This document shows positions 4,839 through 5,535 of a stretch of DNA of 5,535 bases, piece after piece. Source of the stretch: Bacillota bacterium (GTDB lineage Bacteria; Bacillota; Sulfobacillia; RBS10-35; JAJYVN01). The notes under the pieces were generated by a model. The model saw only the letters and a program-made list of their open reading frames with translations, made no database searches and was not told the origin of the DNA. The stretch covers positions 1 to 5,535 of the forward strand of contig JAKAUG010000188.1 of the NCBI GenBank assembly GCA_021827805.1, in the 5' to 3' direction. How positions within the stretch are numbered: position 1 is the stretch's first letter; every line of letters starts with the position of its first letter. The translations under genes and the position numbers were made by a program.

Positions 4839-4926
4839 GGCCGCTGCGGGCGGTGGCGGATTGTGCGGTGAGGAAGGCGGACCGGATGGCCCTTTGATCT
4901 GCCCCGGGGTTGCGTGCTGGGCCGCG

Positions 4927-4947
4927 CGGGTCAGCGCGTCAGACCCG
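4927..4947. promoter_or_regulatory. Inverted repeat CGGGTC-n9-GACCCG just upstream of the MFS promoter
   Basis: CGGGTC (4927-4932) and GACCCG (4942-4947) form a six-base inverted repeat ending one base before the candidate -35 at 4949. The first 12 bases, CGGGTCAGCGCG, recur exactly at 5005-5016, downstream of the -10. This placement suits a regulator binding site, but no regulator is visible in the window. Confidence 0.4.
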
Positions 4948-4948
4948 G

Positions 4949-4977
4949 TTGCCCTTCACCGCCCGGCCATGTAGCCT
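4949..4977 (+). promoter_or_regulatory. Candidate promoter of the MFS gene
   Basis: TTGCCC (4949-4954), 17-base spacer, TAGCCT (4972-4977). A start near 4984 would leave a leader of about 108 bases. The spacing and TAGnnT form agree with the candidate promoter of the btu unit (TTGTTC-17-TAGCAT), which strengthens both slightly. Confidence 0.4.
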
Positions 4978-5004
4978 AGGGCCGAAACGGATGGCCCACA
5001 AGGC

Positions 5005-5016
5005 CGGGTCAGCGCG
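5005..5016 (+). repeat. Second copy of 12-bp direct repeat CGGGTCAGCGCG
   Basis: Exact copy of 4927-4938, 78 bases downstream, in the predicted 5' leader of the MFS gene. The two copies bracket the candidate promoter. Confidence 0.45.
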
Positions 5017-5091
5017 GGGTTCTTGGTCGGCCACCAGCCCTGGTCTGGCGCGGGAGGCCGGCCAGGGCGCCATATTGTCAGGGGGTTGCGG

Positions 5092-5535
5092 ATGGAAGCC
5101 GCCGTGGCGCCGTCAGGGCGCATCCTGGATGCTGGGACCAGGTCCCGCCTCCTCACGTTCACGCTGTTGGCGACGGTCTTTGACGGCGCGGAACTGACGC
5201 TGCTCTCGTACTTCTTCCCTGACCTGGCGCGCAACTTCCATGTGGGCGTGCCCGCGATCGTGGCCATCAACACCGTGCAGGGCCTGGCCTCCCTCGTCGG
5301 TGGGCTGCTGTTCGGGCCCATCGGCGACCGGTTCGGCAGGCGGGTCACCATGCTGTGCACGGTGTTCCTGTATGGCGCGGCGACCCTGGCCGGGGCCTTT
5401 ACCCACGGGCTGGCCATGTTCACCGCGACCCGCGTCGTCGCGGGGCTCGGAATCGGCGGGGAGTTCGGCGCGGCCTTCGCCATTTTCAACGAACTCTGGA
5501 AGAGCCGGGGACGCGGCCTTCTGGGCGCTCTGGTG
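5092..5535 (+). CDS. Major facilitator superfamily transporter (N-terminal part, runs off right edge)
   Basis: The first 148 residues of a secondary transporter of the inner membrane. After a short cytoplasmic tail, TM1 (about 20-42) contains FDGAELTLLSYFFP, like the DGxD-type TM1 signature of aromatic-acid, sialate and metabolite:H+ symporters. TM2 (about 54-75) leads into motif A, GPIGDRFGRR (75-84), in the 2-3 loop. TM3 is about 86-103 and TM4 about 106-131, with RVVAGLGIGGEFGAAFA (114-130), the sugar/organic-acid porter motif. The frame ends at the window edge without a stop, so roughly the first third of a typical 400-450 residue protein is present. Start ATG at 5092 has AGGGGG (5080-5085) six bases upstream. 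The direction of transport is probably proton-coupled uptake of an organic acid or sugar, but the substrate cannot be named. Confidence 0.92.
   Translation, partial: MEAAVAPSGRILDAGTRSRLLTFTLLATVFDGAELTLLSYFFPDLARNFHVGVPAIVAINTVQGLASLVGGLLFGPIGDRFGRRVTMLCTVFLYGAATLAGAFTHGLAMFTATRVVAGLGIGGEFGAAFAIFNELWKSRGRGLLGALV

Larger units (their letters stand above)
4510..5091. other. Long non-coding region between divergent lipoprotein and MFS genes
   Basis: About 580 bases without a credible gene. Frames that stay open across it give low-complexity Arg/Gly/Pro/Ala translations without recognisable motifs, as expected from stop-poor GC-rich DNA. It holds a -10-like box for the lipoprotein, G-rich quadruplex motifs, two abutting inverted repeats, a cUUCGg hairpin, a short GCG run near 4764-4775 and a candidate promoter for the MFS gene. 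No tRNA, RNase P, tmRNA or SRP RNA core was recognised. Confidence 0.7.

Noticed and set aside
4451..4897. Small plus-strand open frames in the intergenic region as a possible gene
   Set aside because: No convincing ribosome binding site, no hydrophobic or domain pattern, and composition typical of chance frames in GC-rich DNA.
2914..4974. A 686-codon plus-strand open frame
   Set aside because: It crosses the HAD, VOC and lipoprotein genes out of frame and shows only low-complexity Arg/Gly/Pro/Ala sequence.
4971..5000. CCTAGGGCCGAAACGG as a possible cyclic-di-GMP riboswitch
   Set aside because: The flanking conserved bases and receptor loop are absent; only a five-base GGGCC/GGCCC stem is present.
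1..5535. Defence system, CRISPR array, insertion sequence or prophage as the hidden system
   Set aside because: No spaced repeats, transposase, integrase, nuclease, toxin or phage proteins were found; the recognised genes are transport and metabolic.

Overview
The window is very GC-rich (I estimate around 70% by eye, not computed). Its strong Shine-Dalgarno sequences (GGAGGGG, GGGGAGGT), GTG/TTG start candidates, TAGnnT-like -10 boxes and a Tat-type lipoprotein point to a free-living high-GC bacterium, possibly a high-GC Gram-positive or Chloroflexi-like lineage. The sequence alone does not fix the taxon.

Layout. (1) Bases 1-1505, minus strand: a cobalamin (B12) uptake unit. A promoter candidate (TTGTTC, 17 nt, TAGCAT) is followed by a recognisable cobalamin riboswitch whose closing stem P1 can be traced, then a small hairpin, a Shine-Dalgarno sequence, a BtuC/FecCD-type permease and, by an ATGA overlap, the start of a BtuD-type ATPase that runs off the left edge. 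No substrate-binding protein (BtuF) is visible. (2) Bases 1524-2282, minus: a class III-like polyphosphate kinase 2. (3) Bases 2415-3676, plus, divergent from ppk2 across a 132-bp gap with a long inverted repeat: a HAD subfamily IIA phosphatase (HDHD2/LHPP-like, DxG instead of DxD), then a CatE-like VOC metalloprotein whose candidate starts overlap or lie just past the HAD stop. (4) Bases 3682-4461 (or 4509), minus, convergent with the VOC gene and 5 bp from its stop: a Tat-exported lipoprotein with a concanavalin-like beta-sandwich domain, probably starting at TTG. (5) Bases 4510-5091: a long non-coding stretch with two G-quadruplex motifs, two abutting inverted repeats, a cUUCGg hairpin and a plausible promoter flanked by a 12-bp direct repeat. 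(6) Bases 5092-5535, plus: the N-terminal part of an MFS transporter cut by the right edge.

How it works together. The B12 unit is a coherent, ligand-controlled transport operon. The PPK2 and HAD genes share an upstream region and could both act in phosphate or nucleotide metabolism, but only the arrangement supports that. The lipoprotein and MFS genes diverge from the structured intergenic region. I see no CRISPR array, tRNA, rRNA, insertion sequence or clear defence system. Most of the window looks like ordinary chromosomal content; the least explained parts are the 4.5-5.1 kb intergenic region and the orphan lipoprotein.
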